In this document: positions 45,547 to 56,934 of the stretch, piece by piece
How the letters are laid out: every line of letters begins with the position of its first letter
Position numbering within the stretch: position 1 is the stretch's first letter
From: Pascua guehoae
Lineage: Eukaryota > Basidiomycota > Tremellomycetes > Trichosporonales > Trichosporonaceae
NCBI GenBank assembly: GCA_001600415.1
Contig: BCJX01000002.1
Span: forward strand, 3,365,165-3,429,164
Length of the DNA stretch: 64,000 bases
Direction of reading: 5' to 3'
Program-made: the position numbers and the translations under genes
The notes under the pieces: model-generated
The model's input: the letters and a program-made list of their open reading frames with translations, nothing else
Told to the model about the DNA's origin: nothing
The model's database searches: none

Positions 45547-47206
45547 CTAAATGTAGTGGTCCTCCTTCTCGAGCTCGAGTATCGGCTCGGGCTCCTCGAC
45601 GGGATGCTTCCTAGCGCTCCACCGCTCGAGCCAGAGGACGGCGCCGACCCATGCAGCAAGCAGAGTTGCCACGACAAACATTGCAATCGTGCCCTTGCGG
45701 TAGCGGTTGGGAGCGTCGGTGGCCGGGTAGAGGATGATTCCCCAAAAGGCAAAGCTATTGTCAGCGGTGCTGGGTTTGGGTTTTGCAACGGTGGGCATGG
45801 TCCAGCCATACCGAATCCGACAAACTCACAGGACAGAAGAAGCTCCGTTCATGGCGTAAAGAGTGACTGCACGCGCGGCGTCGTCGCCGGTTCGGAGGAG
45901 AATCTTGTTGGCCCAAGTAAAGCACACTGGCTGGATCATGTATGCTGTGCCGGCGATAAAGTAGCCGGCAAACACGGCTGCATCGGGGATGGCCTTGATG
46001 ATGAGGATGACGCACGCCGCGAGTTGAAGGACACAGGCAAGAATACCCCATGGCGAATGACGGTGGGAGGCGTCAATGAGGACAGCAGTAATGAGCGTGG
46101 ATGCGATACCGACGGCGGTGATACCGAGAGGGTAGGTGTTGTTGTGGGAGACACTGTACCGGCCAGTAGTCTTCATCCAGAGCAGCATGCACGACTGGGT
46201 GGAAAAGGCTTCGAGGGCACCACCAATGACCCAGAACATGGTGAGGATCCAGCTGGAGAGGCATGTCAGAACAGAAATTGGCAGAGGCCATGCTATGCTT
46301 ACAATTCGGGGCGGAAGAATACACGGCCGATAAGGCTCCATCCAAGATTGTGGCCTTCGGCGTTCTGGGGCTTGGGTGGGAGACGGGAGATGGCCAGCGC
46401 GCGCTCCTCTTCGGTGAGCCAGAACGACGTGGTCGTCTCTGGGAGGTTGGGGAAGAAGATGAAGCCAAAGACGGCAATGGGAATGGTAATGAGGCCGAGG
46501 ATGATCCACAGCCACTTCCACCCAGGAAGTCCGTGAACGCCGTCGAGCGTGTCGTTGATGGCGGCCATCATGATGCCCGAGAACATGGTCCCGGCCATAC
46601 CCGACGCAGCAAACAAGCCGGTGCGTTTGCCAATCTCGGCGGGCTTGTACCACGACCCGATAATGTACTGCGTCCCCGAGTAGGTCGATGCCTCTACCAT
46701 ACCCTGGAAGAAGCGGATGACGCACAGGTGCTCAAACGACTTTGCAGCGGCGCACACCATGGTCAACCCGCCCCAGATGGCAACCATCAATGGGAACCAG
46801 ATGCGTGGTGCAACCTTCTGAATGGCAAGCGCGTGCGGGATCTGACCAATAATGTCTGCACGTCAGGGACGACCCTCACATACCTTCCTAGCCACCCATT
46901 GCAAGTATTTGCTTGCTTGCAAAACTCACATCCAACCGTCAAACATGTCCCGATGACGTTGAAGTTGTTACCGACGAGGTTGAGATCCCCCTGCATACCC
47001 GACACGTATGCATTGGACAGGCCCGCACGGTCCAAGTAGTTTGCAAAGAACGAAATGCACGAGTATGACTGCGGTGGTGAGCGCTCCGGCGGCCGCCACA
47101 CCAGTGGACGACTTACAAGAATGACAACGTCAATTTTGACGAGAAGCTTACGCTCGGCAGCCGTTTCGGGCCTTTCGCCCCAGACGAGCGTGCGGAGCCT
47201 GCCCAT
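45547..47206 (-). CDS. MFS transporter, anion:cation symporter (ACS/allantoate permease-like) family
   Basis: Five exons (47206-47117, 47068-46930, 46855-46303, 46252-45830, 45754-45547), 470 aa. The N-terminal MGRLRTLVWGERPETAAERKLLVKID precedes about twelve hydrophobic segments. SYSCISFFANYLDRAGLSNA (TM1, with the LDR signature), GMQGDLNLVGNNFN, IGQIPHALAIQKVAPRIW, RFFQGMVEASTYSGTQYIIGSWY and KRTGLFAASGMAG are typical of fungal ACS carriers (Dal5, Tna1, Seo1 relatives). Such carriers import organic anions, vitamins or nitrogen compounds with protons. A hydrophilic tail ends LELEKEDHYI. It is divergent from the anhydrosugar kinase gene with 438 bp between start codons, suggesting possible co-regulation. 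Its substrate is unknown. Confidence 0.9.
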
Positions 47207-47644
47207 GGTGTTCGATATGGGTGGGGGAGGGGGGGGAGGGGATCATGCAACAGCGTCCTTTGGTGTTTTAAGTACGATAGCAGAAAAACATGGTTATCGG
47301 CAAGCCTGCCGGTGTTCTGGAAGCCCACCTGTGTGCACTTGCACTAGTGTCTGCCACCCTTTACGCTCGCCCTGGCGGCCCGCGGTAGGTGTCAATGTGG
47401 CGTCTGGGTGGCGTTTCGAGTAGGTCCGCCATCAGCGGATGGCGTTTCTTTTTCTTCTCCACAAGGGCAACCTGATATTTGGGGAGCGGGCCGCTACCAG
47501 AGAACCGAATCGGCCAGATTGCCGCGGCCCCCCGGATGTCGACAGAGTGATAAGAACGAAAGCAAACCAAGTTGACGCGCCGCTTTGCCCATGAAAACAA
47601 TCCGTGCCTCAACTTGAACACCCTACTTTCACACCGCTCTCTCG
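47207..47644. promoter_or_regulatory. Shared divergent promoter, MFS transporter / anhydrosugar kinase
   Basis: 438 bp between two start codons on opposite strands. A G-rich run (47220-47240) lies next to the transporter start. No regulator site can be named from sequence alone. Confidence 0.45.
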
Positions 47645-48967
47645 ATGGTCTCACTCAACGTCATTGGTCTCAACTGCGGAACGAGCGTCGACGGTACGTG
47701 ATCTGAAGACTCGACGGCCCCCGTCTAACTCCAAGGCATCGACACGGCGCTCGTGACGATCCAGTCCGTTCCCAACACATCCGATGTACGCCTCACGCTG
47801 CGTTCCTATGCCGAACACCCTATCCCCCCTGCCCTACGCACGCGGATCCTCGCCCTCTGCCGCCCTGGGGCTGCGACCACACTCGAAGAAGTGTGCGACC
47901 TCAACTTTGAGCTGGGCCAAGTCTTTTCGCGTGCAGTGCTCGACAGCGGGCTCGACCTCGCCGACATTGACTTGATCGCCTCCCACGGCCAGACACTATG
48001 GCACACTCCGGTCCCCGTCCCTGGCAACGGGTATGCGTCGGGTGAGCGCCGGGCGGCGACGCTGCAGATGGCCGAGAGCGCGGTTCTCGCGCACCAGACG
48101 GGTATCACGGTGGCGTCCGATTTCCGCGTCGCCGAGCTCGCGGCAGGGCGCATGGGTGCGCCGCTCTCGGGCTTTTTCGAGGCCGCACTTCTCCGCCACC
48201 CAACAAAGGTGCGCGTGTCGCAGAACATCGGCGGGATGGGCAATGCGACCGTGATCCCACCTCTCAGTGCGGGTCCAGAAGCAGGATACTTTGCATTCGA
48301 CACGGGACCAGGCAACGTGCTCATCGACTGTGCGGTTCGCATCGTGTCCAACGGCGCAGAGCACTATGACAAGGATGGCGCTCGGGCACTGGCCGGTGCG
48401 GGTGACATTGACACCGAGTACATTGCCCAGTGGATCAGCGGGTGCGAATACCTGTCCCGGCCACTGCCCAAGACGACGGGCCGTGAACTCTTCTCGGATG
48501 CAATGGGGCGCGAAATGGTCGACGAGCTGCGCGCGCGAGGGTGCAGCGACAATGGCATCATTGCGACAGTCACGCGCCTCACTGCGGAAACCATCGTGCG
48601 CGCACTCGACGACTTTGTGGCCCCAGTCTATGGCGCCGTCGACGAGCTGTTTGTCTGTGGCGGCGGCGCAATGAACCCTGTCATCATGGAGTACCTTGCA
48701 AAGGGTGTCCCGTCCGCCACCGTCGGCAAGCTCGACGATGCCACCGATGGCCTCCCTGCGGCGGCAAAGGAGGCTGTGCTGTTTGCACTGTGTGGCTTCC
48801 TCTGTGTCACAGGGCGGAGTGTACCCATCTCTCGCGTGGAAGCCGCCAAAGAGCCCACCGTATTGGGCAAGATCACGCCGGGGGCCAACTACACCAAGGT
48901 GATGAAGGCCGCACTTAGCGAGACGCCACAGGTTCTGGGGAGGTTGGTCGTCGGCGACAAGGCGTAG
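47645..48967 (+). CDS. AnmK-family anhydrosugar kinase (levoglucosan kinase / anhydro-MurNAc kinase-like)
   Basis: Two exons (47645-47693, 47736-48967), 426 aa. ASKHA-fold motifs of the AnmK family are all present: GLNCGTSVDGID (phosphate 1), SHGQTLWH, QNIGGMGNATVIP, the catalytic-Asp motif FDTGPGNVLID, and CGGGAMNPVIMEYL (adenosine region). Family enzymes cleave a 1,6-anhydro ring and phosphorylate in one step. Bacterial AnmK acts on anhydro-N-acetylmuramic acid from peptidoglycan; the yeast homologue from Lipomyces starkeyi is levoglucosan kinase, making glucose-6-phosphate. A fungus has no peptidoglycan, so a levoglucosan-type role is the better guess. The tiny first exon splits GTSVDG after the Asp. 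Codon use looks native, with no sign of recent transfer. Confidence 0.9.
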
Positions 48968-50652
48968 CGTCCTGTATGCATAAGGGTTCTCTCCACTAAT
49001 AGCCCCCATCTTGGTTTCTCCTTGAGCCATCTGTACACCCCTGAAAGCTGTCCGGTGGCTGGCCGAGTTGTCCCCTTAGTTCTAAACTTTATTTTTCTTC
49101 TTCTTCGTTGCCCTGGTGCTAGAGGACGCCAACGCGTATGTATGCGCGCGCGCAGCAGTTTCATTCCTGGCCTAGGACACAAGTATGCGGTTTCATGCGC
49201 AAAAGTGACAAGAGTAACATGCAGATGGCCAATGGCCTGGACATTTGCCATCGGGAAACACACCGAGGACGCGACAGCCGGAGTTGCCCGTGACTTGCCG
49301 AACGGACAGCATGGTCTGTAATTTCTGGTTGAGACTCGCAACATTCCGTGCAGTGCACGCGTGCACAAACCAGCCACAGTGGAAAGAGACGCACCCACGA
49401 TTCCCAACCCGATTCTCACTTGCAGACCAAGTAGCATTCCGTCGACTCGACACGTGTCCGGCGGTCGGGTGGACCGCCGCACTTAAGTCTGTCACTCACT
49501 CGCTGGCGTTGCGCACGCGCCCCCAGTATCCCTGTTTGTGCTCGACTGGATACTCGGGCTTGACTGTGATAATCGGAATGCCGACCGAGAGGTGGTGGAA
49601 TAATGGGTGCGACGCTGGCCTAGTGGATCAGATCCCTACCTCGCTCTCACCAAATATTTTCGTAAAACATCATACGAAATGGTGTGCATCTCTCTACAGT
49701 ATATGCTGGAACACCCTAAAAGCTCAAAGTACTCGCAGATGAATCTTGAGACCAATGGGCTCTGGCAGTGCTTGAGAATCTGCCAGGGCTGTTGACGGAC
49801 ATGTGGCCGGCTGGTCACTAGTCAAGGCATTCTACCACCGATATGATTTCCAAGGATACTGGAGTCGCATGGTGCAGGTAGCTTAAAGCAGGTTTCGAGG
49901 ATGGTGAGGACAGGAGCCAGCAGTGGGACCAGGCCGGCTGAGTCCGACCAGAGGTAGCGGGGCAAGGCCATGCCTGGTGAGGGCTGGCTCGTGGCAGAGT
50001 TGACTGCGCGGCATTGTGGCCTGACTATCACCGCCTTGTTCTTCAAAGTCTTGGCCAGCTGATACATCTGCCAGCCTTGTAAGTGACAGTGGGCTCGGCA
50101 CAGCAAGCATAATGCTAGCAGCAAGCATCAAGCATCTTTGGTCAAACACGGCAACTTCACTACACACCGACTTCCGGCCTCGCCGGCCGGGAATGGGGAT
50201 AAAGACCTGAGGGGCAATTTATACCCACGCATATCCGATAGATATCCGACCGATACCCAACTACAGTCTACAAAAGACTCCATCATCCTCAAACATCTTT
50301 CATAGCACGGTACCCGCAAACGAGACAAAAATCTCCATCTTTCTCCTTTACACTGTTGTAGGTTTGTAGGGACGCGACCCTCGCGAGTCCCGCGCACGCA
50401 ACGTACTCGTACCGGCACATAAGCTGGTACCCTGTACAACTCATTGCAACACACACCGGGGTATGTAACGTCCGGCAGCACTAGCCATGTCACTGTAGTA
50501 TGCAACCCTTACCAGCAATACAACAGCACATGTCGTCGTAAAGTCTTCCTGACCATTGTCTGAGGGGCTGTAGGATGCCCATTTCACAGAAATGCCGTGC
50601 GCCGTACGGGCATACATAAACACGGACATGCAGACACACACATACACACACA

Positions 50653-50687
<35 letters not shown>

Positions 50688-50739
50688 CACACAAATATGC
50701 ACACATTCATAAACCCCACATCAACCACCCATACTTCAA
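48968..50739. other. 1.8-kb convergent intergenic region kinase / DUF1479
   Basis: Between two 3' ends. Only a (CA)n microsatellite is notable. Short frames have no domain or codon bias. Confidence 0.35.
50654..50686. repeat. (CA)n microsatellite
   Basis: About 16 CA units, flanked by degenerate ACACAC sequence (50636-50700), immediately 3' of the DUF1479 gene. Confidence 0.95.
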
Positions 50740-52528
50740 TCAAACCACACTCGCCTCAAACAAGATCCGATTCGCGGCCTCTCGCGCCCTACGCGCACCG
50801 CGCGCCACACCCTCGGCACCGAACGGCTCGAGACCCAAGGCGCGCCTGCCCTCGACTCTCGCCACGCTCTCCTCAGTGCCCCGACCTCGGAACGCGCCCT
50901 CGCCCTGGCCGCCGGGAAAGTCGGGCCCACTTTCGCCGAGGCGGAGGCACTCGCGCTGTTCGGCAAGGTGGCGCGCATTGCGCTCGCTCTGGCATCTGTC
51001 AGTGGTCGGTGGGGTATGCAACGCACAAGAGGGCAGGCGGCAATGTAGAGGACGCTGCTGTCGTGCGTGCCCGAGTGCACGGGATCCACGGCATGCACGG
51101 CCTCTGCGCGCGTCAGTATGTCGCCTCTGTCGCGTAGACGCACCGCAGTGCCAGAATACGTAGTCGCCGGGGCGGACCTGGGGGATGGACACGACCGTCC
51201 TGTCGAGGCGGAGGTGCGGGTGCGTCGCGGCCGAGAGCTCTTGCGTCTTGCCCACCACTGAGCCCGGGTAGGTCGGTGAGTCGAGGTCGAGCACCCAGTT
51301 GTCCGCGGCCAGGTATGCGGGGTCTCCATAGTCGCCCTTGTCGGGAGGACGCAGGGGGGCAAAGAGCGGCCGGAGGACAAAGTACGCCGTCGCCTCGCGC
51401 AGCGACGGGAAGACGAGGAGCGTGCCCTCGCCCGGGCCCGTGGTCGAGAGCGATAGCCATCCCTGCCACGTGCGGAACACGCCGCAGAAGGCCACGGCGT
51501 CGTGCAGGTTTGTGTTGGTCTGGTCGCGCAGCGTTGCGTCGTACGCCTGGGCAGTGAGTGGGCGAATACATGGCGGCGCTCACTCACATTATACTTTTCC
51601 CACTCGCCGTTGAATATATCGGCGTAGCACCGGCGATACCCGGCATCCCTTCATGTCAGTGACCCCCCCACCAAGCAAAGACTTACTCCCACAACTCGAT
51701 GCTGCCGCAGTCACTATGTGGGCCGAGGCTAAAGTTCCTGTCGCCCGGGTTCCGCATCCGCGCGCGGTCGGCGTACGCGACTGCCGTACCGAGGTCGACG
51801 GGGTAGTCGGGGTCCGCATTCGTGTTCCACAGCGAATTGACCCAGCGCTGCGCTGCTAGCACGTCGGCATCGTCGCGCGCGGCCATCTGGGACGGCGACC
51901 AGTACAGCTCGTAGACCTGTGGCTTGTCCTTGGGGAAACCTGCGTGTCAGGTCTGGACAGAGCAGCTCTCCTACCAGTGACGGGATTCTCCGCGACATAG
52001 CTCCGGAGCATGCCCTCCCACCTCGGTGCGTTTTCGCCCGCAACATCGCGAATAACAACCGTTCCCCGCTTGCGAATCTCGTCCTTGACCGCGTCCGGGG
52101 CAGTGTGCAGGTCGGAAAACGCAATCGATGGGATGAGCTGCGTGTCAGTTCAGCTCAGTCAGGTCAGGGCCACCACCTCAAGCCAACAACTGCAAACCAG
52201 CACCTGCAAACCGACACCTGCAAACCAACACCCGCAAACCAACACCCGCAAACCACCTACACTCGCTCACCTCGCTGCCCCTGGCTTCAATATCAGCCGT
52301 AACCTCCTCCAGTCTCGCAAGCAGACGCTTCCAACTCGCGACAACCCTGGCCGCGCGCTCGGGGCTGTCCACAATTTCACGCTTGAAGCGCGCATACTCG
52401 ATGGGTAGGACGGAATCGCCGCCGGAAAACGACGCAAACACGTCGCCAATGTTGCCCTCGGTCTTGATCCGGCGCGCGACTGAGGGTGTGGGCGACTGGG
52501 CCCCGAGAACGGTGGGGGCGGGAGACAT
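50740..52528 (-). CDS. DUF1479 (YbiU-like) putative Fe(II)/2-oxoglutarate dioxygenase-fold protein
   Basis: Seven exons (52528-52271, 52137-51975, 51939-51687, 51648-51588, 51546-51144, 51103-51027, 50988-50740), 487 aa. DUF1479 landmarks occur in order: EIRKRGTVVIRDVAGENA, GFPKDKPQVYELYWSPSQMAARDD, FSLGPHSDCGSIELWE (HxD metal-ligand candidate), AYDATLRDQTNTNLHDAVAFCGVFRTWQGWLSLS, VRPGDYVFWHCEAVHAVDPVH (distal His candidates) and YIAACPLSERNARHLAEQR with PDFPGG. The biochemical role of the family is not established; the metal-ligand pattern supports an oxygenase fold. Start at 52528 is chosen although the frame is open to 52609. The last exon needs the acceptor GCCAG (50989-50993); the nearer GACAG breaks the frame. 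Intron 1 has a 14-nt repeat. Confidence 0.87.
52189..52254. repeat. 14-nt tandem repeat in DUF1479 intron 1
   Basis: Four to five copies of ACCTGCAAACCAAC with C/T and A/G variants. Confidence 0.9.
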
Positions 52529-53074
52529 CTCTGCGAGTGTGAATGAGACGGGCGCGGTGAGGCAATGTTGAGGGGTGTAGATTGGAAGGTGTGAGAGGCG
52601 GTGGGTCAAGGTTATAACCTGCTACAGTCTACGGTGACATGGTAGGAGTGCAAGAGAAGCGGCTGCTGGGTAAGAGAAAGCGAGCGCGCGTGAGGGGCTG
52701 TTGAGGCATGTGAGCAGTGCTCGTGTGATATGGATTGGAGCGGTGACATACCGACGGCCATGTCCGATCGGCCAAAGCGCCGCTCGACCACACCCATTTC
52801 GTCCCTTGTTGACCATGCACCTGCATCGACTGCTCTTTCAGGCCAACTAACGTTCCATGGCTGAATGATTCACCACAACGAGGATCTCAACCACGGGACA
52901 AAGTCTGCTCGCAGCTCTCCTTCTCGCGTACTCACTCGACATGGGGGATGCAACCACAGCAGCATCGTGGCATATGTACTCTGCTCTGCCCTGGATCACG
53001 GCAGACACTACCCAGCGTACTGTAAAACCCAAAATCTCCCCCCCCCCCCCCTCGGGGCCACCCGCAATCTCCCG
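52529..53074. promoter_or_regulatory. Promoter region of DUF1479 gene and 3' flank of GST
   Basis: 546 bp between tandem minus-strand genes. A C run at 53038-53052 sits just after the GST stop. No coding signal. Confidence 0.35.
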
Positions 53075-54945
53075 CTACAGCTTGGCCGCGTCCTTGACAT
53101 CGGGCCGCGCGGTGCGGTCCTGGTACTTGAGCACCTCTGAATACTCTGGGCGCACGCCCGACGCCTCCTGAACGGCGTCGACCCACTCGCCGACGAGCGG
53201 GAGGCTCTTGTGCTTCCACACATACGTGACCAGCTCGGTGCGGAGGAGGGACGACGCGTACCATCCAAACACGCACGCGTCGGCGTGTGTCGGGTGCGTC
53301 GTGCCGGCCAAAAAGGGGCCGAGGCCCTGGGCACGCAGAGCACGGAGATGGGTCTCGAGCGTGCGGAGCTTGGACCTGATCACGGCCGCCTGTGTGTCGA
53401 TGAAGGCCGGGTCGAGGCTGCGGTCGATCATTTTGGAGAGGAGCGCGGCCTTGTTGTTGAACTTGTTCTTCAGGAAGGCGGGGCGGAGTGACGGCGCCAT
53501 GACGGTGTAGAGCTGGTGTTAGAGAGTTCTGGCGGCGAGAGGGGTGGGGGGGTGAGAAGACCATGTGCGACGGTGTCCATTGAGAAGGCAGCCATGTCGT
53601 ATGGCTCTTCACATTGATATGCAAACCCAACACTCAAGCAACTGGAGAGATTTGGGCACAACTTTGGCGCGTACTCACGAATGGCCCAAACAGGGGCAGA
53701 ATCGTGGGCGCGAGATCATTGTCTGCCCACGATTCGAGAAACTTTGCCAGCGCCCGGCCTGGCTGGCCGCCGGGGAACAGCGGCTTGTCGGGGTTGCCGT
53801 GGTGCTCTTCGAGCTGGAGGTCAGAAACAAGATCAACACGGTTGAATAGCATGCAGAGATTGCGGGTCTCGCCCAACATTCATAAGCCCAGGGAGAGGAC
53901 GTCATGGAGTGGGCCGCAAGAGGCGGGCGCACGAGCACACACAAACGAAAGGCCGTCGTCTCCCTTATCTTCGCGCGCTCGCCATTTGTGTGCGTCGCGG
54001 CGGTCGCGACACCAGTACAGTATCACCCCCCTGATCACAGACGGCCACCCCATTCGTCCACACCGCACCCAGTGAGGCAGGCTGCCGCAAACGCGTTATC
54101 TTGGCAACCCCCACAATTTCTGCAGTCCGGCTCTTCCGTGCCGCAGAGCGCGCCGAGCGAACCTCGGTGTGGCCAAGCAGGCTCGGTAGTTTTCGGCCTC
54201 GAAGCCGGGACGTTGAAGACGAGCTGATCCTCGCCACAAACCCTTCACTACTCCAACACCCCCACTCGTACGGCCGGCGACGTTCTACTCACCCATTCTG
54301 CAATCTTCCACGAGTCGGTAATGTACTCGCCTACATGGTCGTGAAGAGTGGGGACGGTGACTTTGGGGTTGTTGGTGGCTACGCTGAATGCGCCACGGAT
54401 CTCGGGTTGCGTGATGGTCTTGAGGTTGTATTCGACTCCGAGGAGGCTGTGGGTGAGCGACGCGAGCGACGAAGTGGGCCATCAAGGAGGACGAGGGAGA
54501 TGGAATGGTCTGAAGGCATGCATGTTGCCCCAAACAGGCTGAGAGGTCGGGCAGGCCTTGCAAGAACCACTCTCCCACCCTGCTCTCGGTACAATGCCTT
54601 CTCGCTCAGAGTGGTGAGGAGCCGTGACAAGCCCGTAAGTAGCAAGCTGCCATAACCACCACGCGCACGCCGGTACACGGCGGTACACGGCGGCAGCCAC
54701 GCCTTTTCCCACCGCGTGGTGCGTGGGCAAGCATGGTTCACGGTCATGAGCAACGAAGCCGGAGCAGCAACCGTATGGCCCTCAGGCCAATGGCCACAGC
54801 GCGTATCTCATCTCGTCGTCCCCATCTTTGGCAGACTGGCAGACACGCAGACGCACCCAAATTCCATAATCGTCTTCCACGGGTTCGGCCCGACGTTGAT
54901 GTTAACGTCGGGCAGGTAGGTGAGGGCGTAGAGCGTGGGAGCCAT
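53075..54945 (-). CDS. Glutathione S-transferase (possibly fungal etherase-like class)
   Basis: Four exons (54945-54857, 54446-54293, 53813-53679, 53512-53075), 271 aa. It starts MAPTLYALTYLPDVNINVGPNPWK; then LLGVEYNLKTI, NNPKVTVPTLHD (cis-Pro), YITDSWKIAEWLEEHHG (glutathione-binding region) and KPLFPGGQPGRALAKFLESWAD. The C-terminal helical domain has MIDRSLDPAFIDTQAAVIRSKLRTLETHLRAL and HPTHADACVFGWYAS. Length and the ITDSWKIAEWL motif resemble fungal GTE (etherase-related) GSTs; that class call is tentative. Introns 1 and 2 (410 and 479 nt) are about ten times the local norm. Unlike the intronless GST at 22.2 kb, so the two are not recent duplicates. Confidence 0.87.
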
Positions 54946-55405
54946 GGTGGAATGAACAGTGGCGGCGCGGAGGTGAACAGCGGCGGCGCGGAGATGAACA
55001 GCGGAGCGTTTGGCAGTCTGCACGGGAGATCGGAGGTGAGTGGAGTGTCAGGAACAAGAACAAGAACAAGGACAGAGGACAGAACAGGATCGCAGAACAA
55101 AAGACGTGCTCGTTGGTGTCTTAGTTGTGAGTGGTGGGCAGACGGGGTATGGGCATGGATGGGGTACAGAGCACGCCAGAATCCGGCAATCGGGCATGAC
55201 AAGCCGGCCCTGGGGTGGGTTGCACGGACATGCCCGCCAGGCCGCCAGGCCGCCAGGCCGCCAGGCCGATATGCCGATCCGTGGAAACAAAGCCGCCGCC
55301 ACCCAAATACCCAAATTCAGGCACAGACTGCCACCGCCCGCACATGTGAAGACCATGACAAGTTGGCGGCGGTTGACATCATAAACATCCTCACTGACGC
55401 CCGCT
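54946..55405. promoter_or_regulatory. Divergent promoter GST / CFA20-domain gene
   Basis: 460 bp between divergent starts. Contains an 8-nt tandem repeat at 55234-55268 and a GGCGGCGCGGAG-type direct repeat at 54961-54996 next to the GST start. Confidence 0.45.
55234..55268. repeat. 8-nt tandem repeat
   Basis: About four copies of GCCGCCAG within the divergent promoter. Confidence 0.9.
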
Positions 55406-56662
55406 ATGTCGCTCCTCGCCGGCACCGTCCAGGCAAGTATCCCGTCTGCGTGAATAGCCCAAGTCCAGTCCTACCCACGCATGCGGGCTAACAGCAGCCA
55501 CCACTGATCACGCTCCTCTCGTCGTCGGCGCCGCTGTGGGGGCGCGTGCGGGGTCCGGGCGCGTTGATCGCCGACGTGGACGACGCCGAGGTCGGGTCGG
55601 GCGGGTCGGGACGAGCGAGCGGCGCGAGCGGGTCGACAAGGACCGCCGGCGATACGCATACGAACCCCCACCCCACGCTCGTCCCGCACCACGCGCGCCC
55701 GGGGCCGCTGGCCGATAGCGTCGTCCACCTCCAATCGCCGCGTGTGGGGAGCACGTACCTCGAGCTCGGGGCGAGTATCACGCGCCACGGCGGAAAGGGG
55801 AGGCGGAGACCACTGGGCGCGACGCATGGGTGGTTTGGGATCCAGATGCGGGGCCTGGGGGAGCGGCCGGTGGCGCTCGAGATTGGCCTCGTGGACGCAC
55901 GGGGGAGGGAGGGGGCGGTGCGGATGAGTTCGTGGATTGTGAGTCTTGGGCGGGTCATCGTGTCTGTACCTCTTGGTGGTGGGGGACGGGGTGTGCCAGA
56001 ACACCGGGTTGGTGATGAGGATGCGTGGCTTGACTGCCTCGCTCAAGTCGAACCGTTAGGGCGCTGATCGACTGGCGCTGCAGTTGCCTCGTTTCCATCC
56101 GGGCGTGTGGCGGTGGGTAGAGTTGTGAGGCATGCGACCGATGGGCTCGTCTCATAGCCCACGTTGCGGCCTCCGGTGGTACCCACCTTGCGCTCCTCCT
56201 CGCCTACTCTACCGACCATTCCGCGCTCGGTTGTCCTGGCTCCCAAATCCCACTTCTCTTGACTACCACTAATACCAGACCGAACCCACGCTGCACGCCT
56301 CGCGCACCCCTCCCCTCGCCCACCTCCCGCTCGCCCTGCCGCGAGAGGCGCACCGGCTCACCGAGTGGGCCGAGCTCGTCGTCGCGCTCCAGCCCCTGCT
56401 CGCTCTGTTCCGCACCCTTCCACAAAGACGGGATCGGGACGACGACAGCGACGACGATGAAGACCACGATGACAGGCGAAAAGACAAGCGGCGGCGCACA
56501 GCATCCTCAGCCCACGACTCATCGTCGGCCAACCTCCCAGACGGCCGGCTCGCGTACGTGTCCTACATCCGCATCTACGCAAACTGCCGCGTGCGGCGCG
56601 TGTGGCTTGCCGAAGATAATCGCACGGACGGGTTCGACCTCCATGCCGAATACGATGAGTAG
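55406..56662 (+). CDS. CFA20-domain (CFAP20/DUF667-like) protein
   Basis: Three exons (55406-55432, 55495-55938, 56279-56662), 284 aa. The N-terminus MSLLAGTVQ continues QPPLITLLSSSAPLWGRV, matching the start of CFAP20. A Gly/Ser/Thr-rich insert follows (about residues 45-75), then VVHLQSPRVGSTYLEL, GWFGIQMRGLGERPVALEIGLVDARG and TPPLAHLPLALP. An acidic/basic insert (DRDDDSDDDEDHDD, then KDKRRR) interrupts the domain before the diagnostic end YVSYIRIYANCRVRRVWLAED, close to CFAP20 RVQIHANCRIRRV. CFAP20 is a doublet-microtubule inner-junction protein; a nuclear role is also reported in animals. The KDKRRR patch would fit a nuclear location (inference). Intron 1 is GC-AG (GCAAGT); intron 2 is 340 nt. 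Confidence 0.8.
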
Positions 56663-56762
56663 AGTGGGTTCCAGACGAGGAGAGTGTGTTCCAGACGAGT
56701 AGAGCGTGTTCCAGACGACTAGAGTGTGTTCCAACGACTAGAATGTATCCCAGACGACTATG
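56657..56762. repeat. Minisatellite starting at the CFA20 gene stop codon
   Basis: About five copies of a 19-21 nt unit, AGAGTGTGTTCCAGACGACT and variants; the first copy overlaps the final GAG-TAG codons. Confidence 0.92.
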
Positions 56763-56934
56763 GACAGGTTTACCGTAGATGCATAGAGATGCCCAATTCA
56801 AACTAATTAGGAAGCTCGTACCCAACACCTGCCCTCATCACCCCACCACATACGGCGTGCTTCTGGCCGAGCACGACGGGCGACGCGTCCTGCATCTACT
56901 CATCCTCGTGCAACACGCACTCGGGTCCGCGACA

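Noticed and set aside
49610..49680. tRNA-like segment (GGCCTAGTGGATCAGATCC)
   Set aside because: Resembles a D arm but no matching acceptor, anticodon or T arm can be folded around it.
55939..56278. Box C-like GTGATGA (56011-56017) and CTGA (~56063) in CFA20 intron 2 as a possible C/D snoRNA
   Set aside because: No terminal stem is formed by the flanks and no C'/D' pair or rRNA antisense element could be seen; two short motifs this far apart are expected by chance.
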